Source: Pseudoflavitalea rhizosphaerae
GTDB lineage: Bacteria; Bacteroidota; Bacteroidia; Chitinophagales; Chitinophagaceae
DNA length: 64,000 bases
Direction: 5' to 3'
NCBI RefSeq assembly: GCF_003991355.1
Contig: NZ_RCSU01000011.1
Coordinates: forward strand, 124,001 to 188,000
In this document: in pieces, positions 52,206 through 61,678 of the stretch
How positions within the stretch are numbered: the stretch's first letter is position 1
How the letters are laid out: the number at the start of each line of letters is the position of its first letter
Translations under genes and position numbers: made by a program
The notes under the pieces: generated by a model
Database searches by the model: none
What the model was told of the DNA's origin: nothing
Seen by the model: only the letters and a program-made list of their open reading frames with translations

Positions 52206-53111
52206 TTAAAGGAGTTTATCTTTATCTAATCGACTGAGTTCGTCCTGTAAATCTTTTGACGAGATCCGGTGTTTTACAAAAACGTTCTCCCATTTGATGG
52301 CATTTCTTTGTAATGGCCTACTGATAAATAGTTGTGAGAGTGCTCCTAGCTCACAGGCTGGGATACAGCAAATCCTTGCGCCGCATTCATTGAATAGTTC
52401 ATCGGATCGTCCTTTGATCGAATCGTCCGAATCATTAAAGTGCCCACTGACAACAATGAAATATTTGAACTTATAGAAGTTCTTATAACGGTCATTGAAA
52501 TCTTCGATATAACTGCTAAAACGGCGGATATCGTCTGCCTTGAATTCAAAGCCGGATTTGTAAGCTTTGGCATCGAACATCAAATTGCAGGTGGATCCTC
52601 CCAGAATAATTCCATCTGGTAGCTTTTCAAATGATCTTTCGCTTCCAAATCGCCTTCCTGGAGCACACAGCAGATAGCGTAAACATTCTTTCGTATAAAT
52701 CTCGAGCAGCACGTCGGCATCACCGATTAAGCCTGTGGGAACTTTGTTGTGACCTAACTCATCCATAATGGCTGCAATACCGGGTAAGGTAACCAAACCT
52801 GTGTCGATGAATCCTCCCAGCAGCTTTTCAAATTCGGAAATTCTCAAAGTTTTTATTAGATCACTATGCCCATTGTTAGTCACTATTAATGGTGTAGCAC
52901 CTTGGCCTTCAGCTACGGTGATCAGTGTTTTTGTTTGCCCGTCAGTCAACGCCTGATTGGTGACCAGTATAGCATAAGGTAGGCTGGCCCCCAAAATATC
53001 GCGTTTATGGGCTACGAAAATACAGCTATCCTTATCTGGCCGAGAAATTAGGTTTAACTTAAAACCATTAATGATTAGGGTGGTGGCTATAATACTAACA
53101 TTTTCAGTCAT
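52206..53111 (-). CDS. PD-(D/E)XK nuclease-like protein, first gene of the QueC-like operon
   Basis: A 301-aa protein from the ATG at 53111; a TTG 39 bases earlier is less likely. The C-terminal half has a restriction-enzyme core: Glu138/Glu142 in a leading helix (LLEIYTKECLRYLL), Pro-Asp166 in LPDGIILGG and Asp180-Ala-Lys182 in LMFDAKAYKSGF, followed by IRRFSSYIEDFNDRYK and the strand FKYFIVVSGHF. The first ~130 residues are of unknown fold. In Qat operons the first gene is an ATPase; here a nuclease takes that place. It is followed after two bases by the QatB-like gene. Confidence 0.7.
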   Translation of the reverse strand: MTENVSIIATTLIINGFKLNLISRPDKDSCIFVAHKRDILGASLPYAILVTNQALTDGQTKTLITVAEGQGATPLIVTNNGHSDLIKTLRISEFEKLLGGFIDTGLVTLPGIAAIMDELGHNKVPTGLIGDADVLLEIYTKECLRYLLCAPGRRFGSERSFEKLPDGIILGGSTCNLMFDAKAYKSGFEFKADDIRRFSSYIEDFNDRYKNFYKFKYFIVVSGHFNDSDDSIKGRSDELFNECGARICCIPACELGALSQLFISRPLQRNAIKWENVFVKHRISSKDLQDELSRLDKDKLL

Positions 53112-53719
53112 CAAATGGGAATTGCAGTGTTGGGGCGACGACACAAACAAGCCTTAGTAAACAAGGTTTGGGTCGCCTGATTCAGTTGGGTATAATTTTA
53201 AATACTATATGGAGAGTATTTGGGCTGACTCATTAAAACTAAATCCAGCCTTAATTATTGAAAACAGGGTAGCGATTCCAATTTTTAATGGAGTAGGGAT
53301 ATTTCCTATGTTTTCAAAGATGCATGTACAATATACAAATAATTACAATACAAGCAAATGCAGTTATAAATTTGCTATCAGTATTACATTTATCATTAAT
53401 GGGTAGTTCGTGGAAATGCAGAAGGATTATAAGAATCGAGCATATAGCAGCTTGCTTAAGTATAGTGAAGAAGAACTCTATGGTAATATGGCGTTAATTA
53501 TTAAAATGTAAGTTATTCATTAAAAATAACATATGAATTATTGTTCAATTATACTCCCTCAGGGTCATGAAAGAATGTAATTATTTATTGCGAAATAAAT
53601 AGTAGATAACCGATAAAATTCATATTTTAGCTTAAATATTACGCAAATTATTTTGTGGATTAATTGATATTAAATATGAAATGTTCATATTTACCTGCTG
53701 AAAAACTACATTTGTAATA
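53112..53719. other. Long AT-rich divergent intergenic region
   Basis: About 600 bases between two operons pointing away from each other (QueC-like on the - strand, AbiE on the + strand). It holds promoters for both, but no clear TTTG/TAnnTTTG pair was found. A 65-codon frame at 53209 shows no coding character. Confidence 0.5.
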
Positions 53720-54358
53720 GTGAAAATATATCAGGCCATAGAAGATTTTGGAGCAATTCCTATTCCTCACCATGTGATGGCATGGATACTAAGAGACTAC
53801 CGCCAGCCAAATGATAAAATCAAGAATTTGGTAAAGGACGACATGTTGCTTCCTGTAAAGAGGGGTTTATATATACCAGGCAAGGCGATTAGGCGGCAAC
53901 AGCCAGATCCATTTTTAATTGCAAACCATATCATGGGGCCCAGTTATGTATCGTTGGACAGCGCCTTGTCGTATTATGCACTCATACCTGAAAAAGTTTT
54001 TTCCACTACTTCCGTTACCATCAAACAAAGCAAGAAATATTCAACAAAAGTGGGTGTTTTTACCTATACAAGGCTGCCATTGCCGTACTATAGCTTTGGA
54101 ATAAAGAGTATAGAGGTTTCACATAACCAACGTTTTTTAATTGCTACACCAGAAAAAGCACTGTTTGATAAAATCATAACTACGCCCGGTGTTGAGCTGC
54201 GCAGTATTAAGGCCACTAAAGCTTACCTCGATGAAGATCTGAGAATTGATCTGGATGTGGTGAAGTCGATGAATTTTAACCTAATGAAAGAATGGAGTGA
54301 ACATGCACCCAAAAGTTCATCCCTAAACATGTTACTAGAAACATTGGAAGCATTATGA
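53720..54358 (+). CDS. AbiEi-type antitoxin (type IV toxin-antitoxin)
   Basis: A 212-aa protein, start GTG at 53720. The N-terminal winged helix (IPIPHHVMAWILRDYRQPNDKI, then GLYIPGKAI) and the C-terminal part (YVSLDSALSYYALIPE, ATPEKALFDKI) match AbiEi antitoxins, which bind their own promoter and counter the toxin without direct binding. The stop overlaps the toxin start by four bases (ATGA), the common arrangement of such pairs. Confidence 0.9.
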   Translation: MKIYQAIEDFGAIPIPHHVMAWILRDYRQPNDKIKNLVKDDMLLPVKRGLYIPGKAIRRQQPDPFLIANHIMGPSYVSLDSALSYYALIPEKVFSTTSVTIKQSKKYSTKVGVFTYTRLPLPYYSFGIKSIEVSHNQRFLIATPEKALFDKIITTPGVELRSIKATKAYLDEDLRIDLDVVKSMNFNLMKEWSEHAPKSSSLNMLLETLEAL

Positions 54359-55212
54359 TAAAGGAATGGTTAGAATCTTACCAGCCAGCTAACAGGGAAG
54401 AAGCCACTGCCGCTTTACGAGAAATTATGCAAGAAGTAGCACTTGCAGGTCTTTCTCGAAGCGGCTTTTATAGTAAAGCGGCTTTTTATGGGGGGACTGC
54501 ATTACGCATATTTTATAAACTGGATCGCTATTCCGAAGACCTGGACTTTTCACTATTGCAGGAGGATGAACAGTTTTCTTTTCAGCCATATATGGATGCC
54601 ATTGTGGATGAGTTTAGTGCTCAGGGTATGCAAGTGGCCATTGCAGAGAAAAAGAAAACTGCCCAATCCAATGTAGAATCTGCATTCTTAAAATCGGAAA
54701 CCATCTGGAAAGAGCTGGTGTTGGAAAGTATCGTCCCTGAGCAACATATAAAACAAGTGGCTCGTATAAAAATTAAGATTGAAGTGGATAAGAAACCGCC
54801 ACTGGGCTTTGCTACCGAGGAAAAACTGCTCACCAGGCCATTCTCATTTTATGTAAACTGCTTTTCCCTTCCTGATTTGTTTGCCGGAAAAATGCATGCA
54901 TTGCTTTTCAGGCAATGGAAAAACAACGTGAAAGGTCGGGATTGGTACGATATGGAATGGTACATCAAGCAAGGAGTACTCATGAATTTGCAGCATTTCC
55001 TGTTAAGGGCGAAAGGTAGTGGTAATTGGACCCAGGAAGATATGACGGAGGCGCAGTTTCGAGAGTTGCTTCGCAATAGAATTGATACAATAGATCTGGA
55101 TCGCGCCAAAGAAGATATTGCGCGGTTTATCAGGGATCCCAGGGTGCTGAATATTTGGTCGCCCAAGTATTTTCATGATCTGGTTGAGCGAATTAAAATT
55201 TCCTCGAAATAG
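54355..55212 (+). CDS. AbiEii-type nucleotidyltransferase toxin
   Basis: A 285-aa DUF1814-type nucleotidyltransferase. The active site is Gly46-Gly47-Thr48 in FYGGTALRIFY and Ser60-Glu-Asp-Leu-Asp64 in RYSEDLDFSL, and a later Lys/Asp motif lies in DLFAGKMHALLFR and GRDWYDMEWYI. AbiEii-like toxins stop growth when phage infect, probably by adding nucleotides to RNA. The pair with the overlapping antitoxin gene is complete and apparently functional. Confidence 0.92.
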   Translation: MIKEWLESYQPANREEATAALREIMQEVALAGLSRSGFYSKAAFYGGTALRIFYKLDRYSEDLDFSLLQEDEQFSFQPYMDAIVDEFSAQGMQVAIAEKKKTAQSNVESAFLKSETIWKELVLESIVPEQHIKQVARIKIKIEVDKKPPLGFATEEKLLTRPFSFYVNCFSLPDLFAGKMHALLFRQWKNNVKGRDWYDMEWYIKQGVLMNLQHFLLRAKGSGNWTQEDMTEAQFRELLRNRIDTIDLDRAKEDIARFIRDPRVLNIWSPKYFHDLVERIKISSK

Positions 55213-55267
55213 GTAGATTGCTCTTATCGTGACCGCTTAGCATGTAAAACATTTTAAAAATACGCGA

Positions 55268-56692
55268 ATGGAGCCTCATCCCTTTCATAATGACGCCGCT
55301 GGCAATAATGGAGAGCATGAACATCTGTTCAAATGGATAAGTAATGAAAATTTTCAGCTTTTACCTGTAGGAACCCACCTTGATGGCATCGCAAATACTC
55401 TTGCACAGGATTGGCCTGATTGCTGCCCATGGCATCAGAGCCTCGTCAAAAACATAGACGATTATATTGAGAAGTTTCCCCATTGTTGCGAGTTGCATGC
55501 CAAACTCGATCCTGCGCCCTCTTGGTTTAAGCGCGAAGTATGGATAGGCACTCTTCGTCAACGATTACTCGACACCTACAGACAGACCGAGAATTTGTGG
55601 AACGCAAAAATAGATGAGCCGGACTATTATGAACATATTTCGGAGTTTGTTGAGTATGCCTTTTATAGTTTTGGGCAACTGCCACGCGGCTATGGGTCAA
55701 CCATAGGGGCTAGTTTATATATTAGTTTTTTAAAGGATATTGTTGCCAGGCTTAAAGAGAATGATCCTGAAAAAGCAAGGAGAATCAGTGAATTTATTGA
55801 AGGCTTCTACTTACAAAAAGAAACTGTACCAGAAACTGATGTCAAGTTACTTTTTGAAAAATATAGTAACTGGCTGGAGATGTTTCCCTGGCAAATTGCC
55901 TATTTATCTCCTCTAAAGCAATACTTTGCCAGCCAAATCCCCATCCTGGATGGTAGCCCGAAGGTCAACCGATACTCCGGCTTGGCTAAAGCACCAATGA
56001 TTACCGTGAAAAAAATGATGAATTACATCATCCAAACGACAAACACCATCCTTACTACAGTAAACGCGCAAGTGCTGTTGGAGAAAAATAAGCTCACAGA
56101 TCTGGAAAAGAGGGAAATTGAGGTAATTGGCGCACGCAGGCGGCATGAGCTCCGGCAACTCGGGCAAAATGCTAAAGATGAACGTGCGAAAGTGAGCCGT
56201 ACCCTTAAGCAATGGTTCAGTGGTGAGCAGCGGTATTTAAGGGACATGAAGCCGCATTGGGAAAAAATGGAGCGCAGCCGCGCTGGCAAAGCTGTAGCGC
56301 AAGAGCCTGTGGTGGTGGATATCCATGCGATCGAGAATAAATTTTGTCCAAAAATGCCCCTTTCGGAGGCGCTGAAACACTTTGGCAAACTAACGACTTA
56401 CACTGCTAAAAACGGGAAGCCGTATTTCAACCAGGAACAATTTCATTTATTTATAGCCCGTGCCTTCGGGCAGAAAACGGGCATCCCGACTCAGCGAATT
56501 AACTTTGGCCAGGGCGATAAACGCCTTATCATCTCGCTGTTTGCTGAATTTGCGGCCAATGCCAGTCGGCAATATGAGGCGAGTGGTCACACTAAATTGA
56601 AATACGTGAAGTTGCTTTGCGATCACATTGAAGGGTTTGACGAGAAGAAAGTAATGATCAATTTTAAGATCATATCAGGCGCCTGGGACTGA
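55268..56692 (+). CDS. Unknown 474-aa protein
   Basis: A long helical, charged protein with no motif I can name. The first part is rich in His, Cys and Trp (DWPDCCPWHQSLV and FPHCCELHAKLD). The middle contains YAFYSFGQLPRGYGST. The region from about 280 to 350 is very basic and Arg/Lys/Glu-rich (RRRHELRQLGQNAKDERAK) with coiled-coil character. The C-terminus has FGQKTGIPTQRINFGQGD. Starts 55 bases after the AbiEii gene on the same strand. It may be an accessory gene of a mobile element. Confidence 0.7.
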   Translation: MEPHPFHNDAAGNNGEHEHLFKWISNENFQLLPVGTHLDGIANTLAQDWPDCCPWHQSLVKNIDDYIEKFPHCCELHAKLDPAPSWFKREVWIGTLRQRLLDTYRQTENLWNAKIDEPDYYEHISEFVEYAFYSFGQLPRGYGSTIGASLYISFLKDIVARLKENDPEKARRISEFIEGFYLQKETVPETDVKLLFEKYSNWLEMFPWQIAYLSPLKQYFASQIPILDGSPKVNRYSGLAKAPMITVKKMMNYIIQTTNTILTTVNAQVLLEKNKLTDLEKREIEVIGARRRHELRQLGQNAKDERAKVSRTLKQWFSGEQRYLRDMKPHWEKMERSRAGKAVAQEPVVVDIHAIENKFCPKMPLSEALKHFGKLTTYTAKNGKPYFNQEQFHLFIARAFGQKTGIPTQRINFGQGDKRLIISLFAEFAANASRQYEASGHTKLKYVKLLCDHIEGFDEKKVMINFKIISGAWD

Positions 56693-56771
56693 AAATACTT
56701 TTTTTCTACCCGTCGTACAGTTTTTCCATACGCGGGCACGCAGCCAGTAAGTTTGCCATAAAAGAAACGAG

Positions 56772-56993
56772 ATGGCAACACCTGAGAAAAAAATTAAGAT
56801 AAATCTGCTGGGACTGCTGCGAATAGAAGGGGATAACCTGAAGTTTAATCAGCTATGTATATTAATTGTAATATTAGTATTGAGCTGTATGCTGCTACTC
56901 GCAGCAATTTATATGTTTGGCTGCTTATTTACCCCCTCAGCCTCTACGCTTCCCCTCAAGCGGGCAGCAATGGAATTAATACGGGCTCCATGA
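56772..56993 (+). CDS. Small membrane protein
   Basis: A 73-aa frame from ATG 56772 with one strong membrane helix (LCILIVILVLSCMLLLAAIYMFGCLF) after a charged N-terminus (MATPEKKIKINLLGLL). It follows the unknown 474-aa gene by 79 bases. No family is recognised. The single helix and good start make a real gene likely but not sure. Confidence 0.45.
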   Translation: MATPEKKIKINLLGLLRIEGDNLKFNQLCILIVILVLSCMLLLAAIYMFGCLFTPSASTLPLKRAAMELIRAP

Positions 56994-57842
56994 AATACGC
57001 TTTACACGAGTCTAACGGTTATAACCCTGCCCATTACCTACTTTTTGCCATCAGTCGTCAAAAACGTATTTATCCAACCTCGACCGTTTATAGATTCAAA
57101 AACATTTGAACCTTCCATCCGTTGTCACCAATGGTCAGCCAAAAACCAATCTCGCCGAAAAGTCCAAGGCTGAGAAATCTCGAAAGTCAACTATTCAAAC
57201 GTAGTTGTTCAATCCATGACTGAAATTTTGTCATACCCATAAAAGTCACCAATCTTTCTTTAGAACCTTCCAACAAGTATCAACTTCAACTTATTTTTCA
57301 AGTTACTTTTACTCTGAATTAGGTAATTCTTGTCAAAAGAAATTAGGGGTTAAGGATGACCAACACATACCGGTAATTCGGAATGTGTTGGTCTGTACTG
57401 ATACTTTATGGTAGTCCAATGAAGTCTAAAGCAACTAAAATCGGCAAAATTGATTCAATTGGGTTCCCACCTACTCCACGAAATAGTATAATTATTTTTA
57501 ATAGGTAAGTCACTCAGACTTACCTGTTTTTTTGTACTAAAGGCTGGGTTTTTATCTCCAATCTAATTGATCCAGCGTGTATTAAGAGTATAACTTTTTG
57601 ATAATGGAATTTGATGGCAATAATATTTTGGGGAGCTACTATTTTATGTGATGAAAAGTAATTGTTGAATCGAACACAAAAGCAACGTGTAGTCGAACAC
57701 TACTGCAAAATCATATCAACGAGGAATTTAAGGAAGCCAATTATATGTTTTGCTTGGTTTGTAGAAACATTAGAGTTCTCGACTATAGTTAGAGTGAGCT
57801 TATCCGTTATTAGTTTAGTAATATCATTATAAAGACTTTCCT
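56994..57842. other. Long region without a clear gene
   Basis: About 850 AT-rich bases. Two structured sites are visible: a hairpin GACCAACACAT/ATGTGTTGGTC (57358-57393) and a strong terminator (57503-57533). Just before the terminator, 57461-57479 reads GGGTTCCCACCTACTCCAC, which resembles the 3' end of a tRNA or tmRNA but has no cloverleaf around it. It may be a worn attachment site of the second recombinase. Confidence 0.4.
57503..57533 (+). terminator. Strong hairpin terminator in the gene-free region
   Basis: The perfect nine-pair stem AGGTAAGTC/GACTTACCT with loop ACTCA is followed by a T run of seven. No coding gene ends just upstream, so an RNA gene or a lost gene may have used it. 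Confidence 0.7.
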
Positions 57843-59314
57843 CTACACCTCACGTTTTCCCGTAACCGTAAAGATTGGATGCAATAACTTATCAATATTC
57901 GCAGCAGAAAATGAGTCATCCAATACCTCGATACCGTAAGGGTATACCCATTTCGCAAACTCCTGCTGATTTTCAATTTTTATTAAATCGAATAAGCGGG
58001 CAAAATCAGAAAACTTCTCAAGCACATCTTTGTTGATATTTTTAATTCTGGTTATTTCAATTTCAGAGTTTTTTAGAGTACCCCGAAGTATATGTAACTG
58101 GGCAGTACATTCTTCAATAAATATTTTGTATTCATCTGGATCAATAGAACCCTCTAAAAGTAAAGCTCTTATTTTCTGTGGTTTCTGTTCGCAGATTTCT
58201 ATTTTCCTGAGAAGCCTTCCGGATCTTGTTAGTTCGTGTTGGAGTAGATCCTGGATCGAATTATATACTATCTGCTGTAGAATGAATTTGTGAAAATCTG
58301 TAAGGTTCAGTGATTCTAGCAGAAGACGGAATTTTTGATGAATTACATTTGCAGGGAACCTTGTCCCACATTTGGATTGGCAATGGTAATAGTAGTAAAC
58401 CTTTTCTGTCCTATTCTTTGATCCGCTGCCAGTCAACATTTTACCGCATTTGGGACATTTTAGAATACCTCGTAAGGGTAGATAGGGGTTGGATTTTGAT
58501 TTTCTTGGGTTGATCTTTTTTCTGTTTAGAAGTGATTGAACTTTAAAGAAAACTTCATCTTCTATAATAGCCTCATGTAAACCCTCAATGAATAGTGGAG
58601 AGTTTTGAGTATCATCTTTTATAAGGATCTTACCGCAGTAAATTGGATTTCGGATCGCTCTCAGAAAAGCATTAAAACTTCTTGGATAGCCTAAGCTCAC
58701 AATGTTTTGGTAGGTTTTAATAAAAGGTGTAGATTTTTGGCAATATCTATAAATGCCATTTTCATATACCTTGCTTCGGTTTGAACTACTTCAATATATT
58801 TCTCCCCATTTTCCCTGATTCTATTTACATATCCATATGGTGCCAGCCCTAGCCATCGCCCTTCTTTAGCCCCTTTCCTCAATCCTTTTTTTATTTCCAT
58901 TGATCGCCTAGTATTTTCTACTTCCGGAATTGTCAAGAAGAAGGCCATCATCAATTTATTCTCAGGGATGGAAAGATCCAGAGGCTGTTCTACTGCCTGT
59001 ACTTCTATTCCAAGTTTTGAGAGCTTGTCTAGCATGGAATAGGCGTCCAAGGTATTTCTGCTGAATCTATCCCATCTTGTGATGAGTAGTAATCGAGGAG
59101 TTTGCAGCTTATGAGATTTGTATTGCGCAAACAGCTTGCTCCAGTTTGGTCTGTTGAAGGTTTTGGCGGAAAAATCTTCTAAAACAATGTTAGAGATTTC
59201 GATTGAGTTTATTTCGCAAAATGTTCGTAAGATTTCTTCCTGGTAGCGTTGAGAGAAGCCAGTTAGTTTTTGTTCTTCGGTACTTACGCGAATATATAAA
59301 TCTGCGGATTTCAT
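57843..59314 (-). pseudogene. Second large serine recombinase, broken by a frameshift
   Basis: A relative of the recombinase at 46215. The N-terminal part (58697-59314, start ATG at 59314) has catalytic Ser11 in YIRVSTEEQ, TRWDRFSRNTLDAYSM and PLDLSIPENKLMMAFFLTIPEVE. The frame is lost in a five-A run (the T run at 58734-58738 on the + strand). One more A restores it to IKTYQNIVSLGYPRSFNAF. The C-terminal part (57843-58700) keeps the zinc ribbon CPKCGKMLTG and CQSKCG. Without correction the protein ends at about residue 205. A sequencing error cannot be excluded. Confidence 0.85.
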
Positions 59315-59517
59315 GATGCACAGATTTAGGTAACTCAAAGATAAGCACAGCTGGGGTTATATCTTAATAAGCATTGTATTGAGTTGATTAACAATGGAGT
59401 GGTGCTTCCATTATTTACTTAAAAAGGCCTCCTTATTCAAAAAAAAATGTATATTGGAATACCAGGCCCACATTTGATTAGAGATTCCTTATATATGAAA
59501 ATAGATCCTATTCACTT

Positions 59518-60543
59518 ATGAATGTTAATGTCCTTCAAGCAGATAAAGGCGACTGTTTCATCTTATCGTGGGTACATGAAGAGAAACAAGTACAATTAAT
59601 GATAGATTCTGGGATTAAATCGACTTATAAATCTATTAAGCATATTCTTCGCGATAATAATACACTCTCGGCGATAATAATAACCCATGTTGACTATGAC
59701 CATGTTGGAGGTTTGTTTAGCCTTCTAGATGACCCTTCCATGAAATTGAGTGACGATTGTCATATTTTTTTGAACACCCCGAATTTAGTTTTAAAGAAAG
59801 AAGAAGGGGAGAAAGTAGGAATTCAGCATGGGATTAAACTAGAAAAAGTGTTGTTAGAAAAGAAAGTGAAATGTTTACCAATGTATGTTGGAATATTTCC
59901 GAATGATGAATTGCAAGTTAAAGGGTTGAGGTTAAAAATACTATCACCAACTAAATCAATATTAGAAAAATTGAGTGAAAAATGGACTGCTGAGGAAATC
60001 CAAAAAATGTATTTGCAAGAGCAAGATAGTATTGATGAAAAAGTGAGCCGAAAAAATAGAGATGAGGCAACAAGTATAACCGAATTAAATTCAAGGCAGG
60101 AACAATTTCATAAAGTTGAGGATGATTTGGTTAATTCTTCTTCCATTTCATTTATTGCTGAAGTTGATAGTAAAAGGTGGCTTTTTCTTGGCGATTCAAA
60201 TCCCATAGTAATTGAAGAAAGTATCAGATTGAATGGTTGGAATGAGCAGAATAAGTTAAAAGTTGATTTTGTAAAAATTTCTCACCATGGATGTAAGTAT
60301 AATACTAGTCGTTCTTTATTGAGTATGTTAGAATGTTCCAGTTTTATAATCTCAACAAATGGAAGCGGCCCATATTACCATCCCGATAAAGAAACAATTG
60401 CTAAGATTATTGAATTCGGGGCAAGAGATTCGGAAGGATATATTGATATTTATTTTAATTATCCATTAGTAGTAGCAGATCTATTTCCTTCAAATGCCCT
60501 TCACGAAAACAAGGTGAGAATTAAAATATCAAATAATTATTGA
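59518..60543 (+). CDS. ComEC/Rec2-like metallo-beta-lactamase-fold hydrolase
   Basis: A 341-aa MBL-fold protein. The metal site is THVDYDHVGG (His57, Asp59, Asp61, His62), with a later Asp in RWLFLGDSNP and His in KISHHGCKYNTS. The N-terminal strand VNVLQADKGDCFIL is typical of the ComEC-like branch. A charged linker runs through about 155-200. No membrane helices, so it acts in the cytoplasm. It opens a four-gene operon; the trypsin-like gene begins four bases later. Such MBL/protease pairs occur in defence operons (for example Avs and ABC three-component systems). Confidence 0.85.
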   Translation: MNVNVLQADKGDCFILSWVHEEKQVQLMIDSGIKSTYKSIKHILRDNNTLSAIIITHVDYDHVGGLFSLLDDPSMKLSDDCHIFLNTPNLVLKKEEGEKVGIQHGIKLEKVLLEKKVKCLPMYVGIFPNDELQVKGLRLKILSPTKSILEKLSEKWTAEEIQKMYLQEQDSIDEKVSRKNRDEATSITELNSRQEQFHKVEDDLVNSSSISFIAEVDSKRWLFLGDSNPIVIEESIRLNGWNEQNKLKVDFVKISHHGCKYNTSRSLLSMLECSSFIISTNGSGPYYHPDKETIAKIIEFGARDSEGYIDIYFNYPLVVADLFPSNALHENKVRIKISNNY

Positions 60544-60547
60544 GAGT

Positions 60548-61672
60548 ATGTCAAGAAGAGATTTAAATCGGCTGAATGCGATAATATGTTATGAAAGTGA
60601 CTTTCGTGGAAATGGAGTGTTTTATAAGCATAATGACTTATTGTATGCAATTACAGCTGGTCATAATTGTTATGGTAAAAAATTCGATGGTGAATGCGAT
60701 GTGGCTAAATTGAAAGTGCATTCTGAAGAAACGCATGAATTTAATGTTGAGGAAATTTTTGGAAATGCAGAGTTCGCTAAAGCTAATGATTTGGTTTTAC
60801 TAAAATTGCAACCTAATGATGGTTATGACTTTGAATCTCCGGTCTTAAGTATCGCTCCAGCTGATATTTCGCTGCGTTATATTAATAGAAATAATAAGTC
60901 ATATCCAAAAGCAGGGCATAATATTCTGGGAATTCGTTATGATGTTGAGGATGATCCTAGAAAGTTTTTAGTAGATGTAGATGGGAAATATATGAATACT
61001 GCGTATGGTGATTATGGCCCGCAGGCTTTAGATGGGATATCAGGATCAGGTATATTTTTGGATGATCGTATAGGTGATTCAGATAGAATATTAGTGGGAA
61101 TAATAATTGAAATTCCGAGGGAGTCTTATAAGAATAAGTTTAAGTGTGCCTGTGTTTCTATTGTTATGGATCTTTTGCCCGATTGTACGATCCTTTCATA
61201 TAAGAAAAACGTTGATGCAGTGTCACTGTACTTAGATAGATTATCGGATTCAACGCAAAGAGAAACTGCTACAGCATGGATGATTAGTAATTCTGATAGT
61301 GACATGGTTGGTAATCTGGTTCGGAAAACGAATATGGTTTATCCAATAGGGAGAGTAGAGGAGGAGAGAATTAGAATAGTGAAAAATTACTTAAACGGAA
61401 AAGAGATACTAGTTCGTTCGGAAGGAATAGATTCTACCTTCTCAAGTAAGTATAAAAAGGCAATAGCTGCTTTCTATGCGAAAGATTTATTTAATTACAT
61501 AAACGGCCCTTCTGAAGCTAAGGAGAAATTAGATCAAATTACTTTTACAATTGAAGAATTGCTTAAGGCGCAACTTCATACACATATTGATTCAGCAGAG
61601 GTTAGTTTGTTGTCGAATTATAATATCGCTGACTCATTGATGAATTGCACAATTGATTTTGAAAAGAAATAG
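60548..61672 (+). CDS. Trypsin-like serine protease with C-terminal helical domain
   Basis: A 374-aa protein. The triad is readable: His39 in YAITAGHNCYG, Asp81 in AKANDLVLLKL and Ser165 in GISGSGIFLDD. No signal peptide, so the protease is intracellular. Residues from about 225 on form a separate helical domain (DRLSDSTQRETATAWMISN onward) that may dock to the ATPase complex or recognise a signal. It lies between the MBL gene (gap four bases) and the small third gene (gap six bases). Confidence 0.85.
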   Translation: MSRRDLNRLNAIICYESDFRGNGVFYKHNDLLYAITAGHNCYGKKFDGECDVAKLKVHSEETHEFNVEEIFGNAEFAKANDLVLLKLQPNDGYDFESPVLSIAPADISLRYINRNNKSYPKAGHNILGIRYDVEDDPRKFLVDVDGKYMNTAYGDYGPQALDGISGSGIFLDDRIGDSDRILVGIIIEIPRESYKNKFKCACVSIVMDLLPDCTILSYKKNVDAVSLYLDRLSDSTQRETATAWMISNSDSDMVGNLVRKTNMVYPIGRVEEERIRIVKNYLNGKEILVRSEGIDSTFSSKYKKAIAAFYAKDLFNYINGPSEAKEKLDQITFTIEELLKAQLHTHIDSAEVSLLSNYNIADSLMNCTIDFEKK

Positions 61673-61678
61673 ATTCAT

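Noticed and set aside
53209-53406. 65-codon + strand frame in the AT-rich divergent gap
   Set aside because: No coding character, low-complexity AT-rich sequence and no neighbour that would need it.
57440-57480. tRNA or tmRNA gene ending in CTACTCCAC
   Set aside because: No T arm of the GGTTCGAnTCC type, no acceptor partner and no tag-peptide frame upstream; kept only as a possible worn attachment site.
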